A stretch of 64,000 bases of DNA from NCBI GenBank assembly GCA_021927905.1, contig BLLK01000023.1, forward strand, positions 930,001-994,000, written 5' to 3'. The translations under genes and the position numbers were made by a program. This stretch comes from Chaetoceros tenuissimus (taxonomy: Eukaryota > Bacillariophyta > Thalassiosirophyceae > Chaetocerotales > Chaetocerotaceae). The notes beneath the pieces are model-generated. The model saw only the letters and a list, made by a program, of their open reading frames with translations, did not search any database and had not been told where the DNA came from. Each line of letters begins with the position of its first letter. Position 1 is the first letter of the stretch. Positions 61,336 through 64,000 of this stretch are shown one piece after another.

Positions 61336-61666
61336 AGTGTTTTCTTGATGAAATGAGCATGTTTGTTGTGGAGTAGAAATTGGAAAAGATAGAATGAGAA
61401 GAGTGAAAAAATTGCGTTATTATCGCTAAAACATGAAATGTTGTGTAGCATACTAAATTTGAATAAAGAATTCTTTTCTACGACTATTTTAACTTCACAG
61501 CCACAGCCCCCGCAATTGGACATTTTGGAAGCAAACCGCTTTTCAACTGCCAGGCAAATCAATTTTTTTTCTTTTCAAAGATGCTCTCTGGACTTTTGCT
61601 TCCATAGTCCTAAGTAGAGGAATTTAGATTAAATTTTCTAAAGATTAAAATAACAATAAAAATAAA
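61336..61666. other. Intergenic
   Basis: 331 nt, with the transporter promoter on one side and the 3' end of the SGNH-like gene on the other. Nothing supported. Confidence 0.4.
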
Positions 61667-64000
61667 TTAATCCCAGTAAATGTGAGTAACTCCAAAGGAA
61701 GCATAATGTTTGTTGATCTCGCTTCTAATACGAAGTCCTAGCTCCACATCACCAGTAGCACTTGCATCATTGACAAGCGGATAGAATGCCTCATTGTATG
61801 CATATTCCTTTGTAAACTCCTTCCATTCGGTATAGTTGTAGGTTGTAAGAATCTTCCCATTCACAGCAATATCCAACTCAAAGTCCTCTGGAATATCAGT
61901 GACTCTTCCACCGAGCTCACGTCCGCGGTATCCATCCATGTCATTATTCACCTCTGTCCAATCCTTTGTTTTGGCAATGGCGCGTGGATCCCACCATTGA
62001 ATCTTTGCAAAGATGAAACCGGTCTTGACATCTGGCACATTCACAACAAGCCATCCACTCAATGCATTTCCAGCAACTTGCTCACGAGCATCATTTTGAC
62101 CGGATAGAAGACATGAGTTTGTGATCCCACGTTTGCAATCCCCACTTTGAGGTGACCCATCGCAGTATCCTGTGACGATACCACTATTTACAATCCAGCC
62201 CTGCCCTTGCTTCACATCATCAGGTCCCAAAGCTCTTGACTTTTCCGCAGCAGTATCAGCAATAGCCTTCATCTTATTCTGTGTACGCTTGCTAATAACT
62301 TCTGTTGCAGCCTGTCTCAAGTAACGACGAGAAGCTTCTGCCTCCTCCTCATTATCATCATTTCCTTTACCAGTCCATGATTGATCAAGCTCAGAAGGAG
62401 CATAAGTCGATGCAATTGCAATAGCATGCACGTCAACTTCACCCTCTGGAATCTTCCACATCAAAGGATAAATATCTACTCCTTCGTATAAAGGCTCCAA
62501 ACCATTCGTAGGCACATATCCATTTGGAGCAGGCTTAGCGTGCTTCGCAATACTATTGTGATATCCTCCTGCAATAGGTGTGAACTGTCCCATACCCTTG
62601 AACGGTCTACGACAAGCGCGATCGAGTCCAGCAGGATGAGCAGCCCATCTCTTCTCACAGGCTGTAGTGCCAATGTAATCTTCCTTGTTCAGGTTTTTGA
62701 CGAATGCTTCCTTCATGTCTCCGTTGATTGGTTTGATATGCCAGTAGTTTTCTTTCAATGGGAATCCATCAGATTTAATACCATTCTCCCATAGGTTCAA
62801 AGCTTCATCCAAAGCCTTGAGCATGAGAATGACATGAGTGCGTCCATGAAACTTGTGAACACGATCGCCTGGATGCCAACTATAGAACGTGAAAAGAATG
62901 TTGTATAAAAGTTAGATATTGCGTTGTCCAACAAGTTTAAACTAAAGAAATCAGTCGATAAAAATCTTACCCAGCTCTTCCACCTACGAAAGGCTCCTGC
63001 CTAAAGGAAGGATTATAGTCAGATCTAGGCTCCCAACAAGAACTATGATACCAGCTGATTCCTTCTTTTCCATTACAAAGTCCACCAACAGAAGGATCGC
63101 ACTTTAAATATTGCACTGCCCATGGAAGTGTAGCTCCTTGATCCAGAGAAGTAGTCGTTTTGACCAAAAGATTACCTCCCCAAGTTCCCATGAGGTTTCC
63201 ATAGGCTAGATTCCCCTCCGTTTCTTCAACAAGATTCGCAACACAACCATTAAGAAGTACAGGAAATCGTTCTCCGCTCATCAAATTCTGTTTATGATTC
63301 AAATCCTGATCCTCACAATTTTTTTCCGTCATACTAGAGTCCCAGTACATTACATCCGTTTCTCCATAAAGACTCCCAGCTCCAAACGAAAAGTGAGTAG
63401 TTCCAAGTCCACCCATTGCTAGATTTCTAACAATCAATCTAACACCGAGACGATGCATGACTGGCTCCATGATATCTGCAAGTTGCATCATATAAGATTG
63501 AAGCTGATTATTTCCATGACCAGTAGCACTTGAATGCCCACCCATGACATAATAAAACTCATCATTCGTCATCATTGCATGCAAAAGCTTCTTCGCATAA
63601 GTCTCCATACCATTTTGATTCATCCAAGCAACACCTTTTCCTCCTGTCATATTATCTCTCATCCCCTCAGGAGGCTTAGTCTCTTCCTGAATATGTACTT
63701 TGAACAGTTCGTCACGTTCCTTCAGTTCCTCCTCTGACAAATCTTTCGTAGCATATCCATATTCCGCATAGACACCCTCACGAACACGTGTGACTAGCTT
63801 CTTTGCTTCTGAAATAAAATCCGTCACGTACTTTTCATCCATTTGCCATGCTTTCGATGGAAACTGACTATTTGGCAAATCCTTGTATGGCGTCTTATCA
63901 AAATTGGCAATTGGACGGATCTCAGGATGCTCATCATTAAAGTCCCATGCACCCCACTCTTGACGAATTTTATTCATTTTTTCTACATATTCTTTTTGTT
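61667..64000 (-). CDS. SGNH-like secreted protein, 5' end beyond the window
   Basis: Exons >64000..62971 and 62879..61667 join across a 91-nt intron (GTAAGA...CTATAG) with frame kept (GGRAG to WHPGDRVHKF). The frame is open to the window edge, so ATG 63977 may be internal. SGNH-like signs are YYVMGGHSSATGHGNNQ (block I, with Ser), RNLAMGGLGTTH (block II) and the His-rich HPGDRVHKFHGRTH after the splice. The C-terminal half has a Cys-containing beta-rich region (GYCDGSPQSGDCKRG, SGWLVVNVPD) ending in a basic, aromatic tail. Esterase or deacetylase action on glycans is likely but unproven. It appears related in plan to the protein at 4269-6251. Confidence 0.65.

Noticed and set aside
1-64000. 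CRISPR arrays, rRNA or tRNA genes, bacterial operons
   Set aside because: No regularly spaced direct repeats, no clear tRNA B-box with matching arms, no rRNA signature and abundant introns; all features are eukaryotic.

Overview
The window reads as nuclear DNA of a diatom, most likely a centric species with an AT-rich genome such as a Chaetoceros-like diatom; the species assignment is inference. Supporting signs are short spliceosomal introns (about 66-148 nt, mostly GTAAG or GTGAG donors), an AT-rich base composition, a Ty1/copia element, MYND-Sel1 proteins, PSxxPS-rich secreted proteins, and a fused S-adenosylmethionine decarboxylase-aminopropyltransferase of the type linked to long-chain polyamines for silica. 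Genes are independent, on both strands, with no operons. For the spliced genes I derived exon joins by hand from splice signals and reading frame; coordinates are in each entry.

Layout. 1-6.3 kb: a truncated EF-hand gene, a membrane-anchored FkbM-type methyltransferase, a small protein with a cyclin/securin-like destruction box, and a membrane-anchored SGNH hydrolase. 6.3-12.4 kb: a tandem pair of MYND/Sel1 genes, each preceded by a nearly identical 69-nt non-coding block able to form hairpins. 12.6-15.7 kb: a PDZ-PUB protein and an exostosin-type glycosyltransferase. 15.9-22.6 kb: a cysteine-rich membrane-protein gene split by a young 5.85-kb copia element on the minus strand (179/180 identical LTRs, a Ty1-like +1 frameshift site, an extra KOW-like first ORF, a stop codon inside RNase H). 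22.8-30.9 kb: an unknown small protein, a metallophosphoesterase, a UBA-PUB-UBX-like Cdc48 cofactor, a TLC-domain protein and methylmalonate-semialdehyde dehydrogenase, followed by 1.6 kb without a convincing gene. 30.9-42.2 kb: a second cysteine-rich membrane protein, Elongator subunit ELP4, a membrane-anchored phytochelatin-synthase-like enzyme, a PLAC8-like protein and an OSCA/CSC1 channel. 43.7-52.2 kb: the polyamine fusion enzyme, a Golgi-type sulfotransferase, a rhomboid lacking both catalytic residues, an unknown basic protein and an aldo-keto reductase. 52.5-64 kb: a 1,875-residue secreted mosaic (RCC1, Ser/Pro, CBM6-like, two C-type lectins, discoidin, propeller repeats), an SLC26/SulP transporter and a second SGNH-like protein cut by the right edge.

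Shared themes are secretory and cell-surface chemistry (sulfotransferase, glycosyltransferase, SGNH enzymes, lectin mosaic, polyamine enzyme), which would suit wall and extracellular-matrix building, and Cdc48/ubiquitin cofactors. The most unusual items are the conserved hairpin element before the two MYND genes, the polyamine fusion with an intron inside its active-site motif, the pseudo-rhomboid, the phytochelatin-synthase-like enzyme with Glu in place of the catalytic Asp, and the copia insertion without a target-site duplication.
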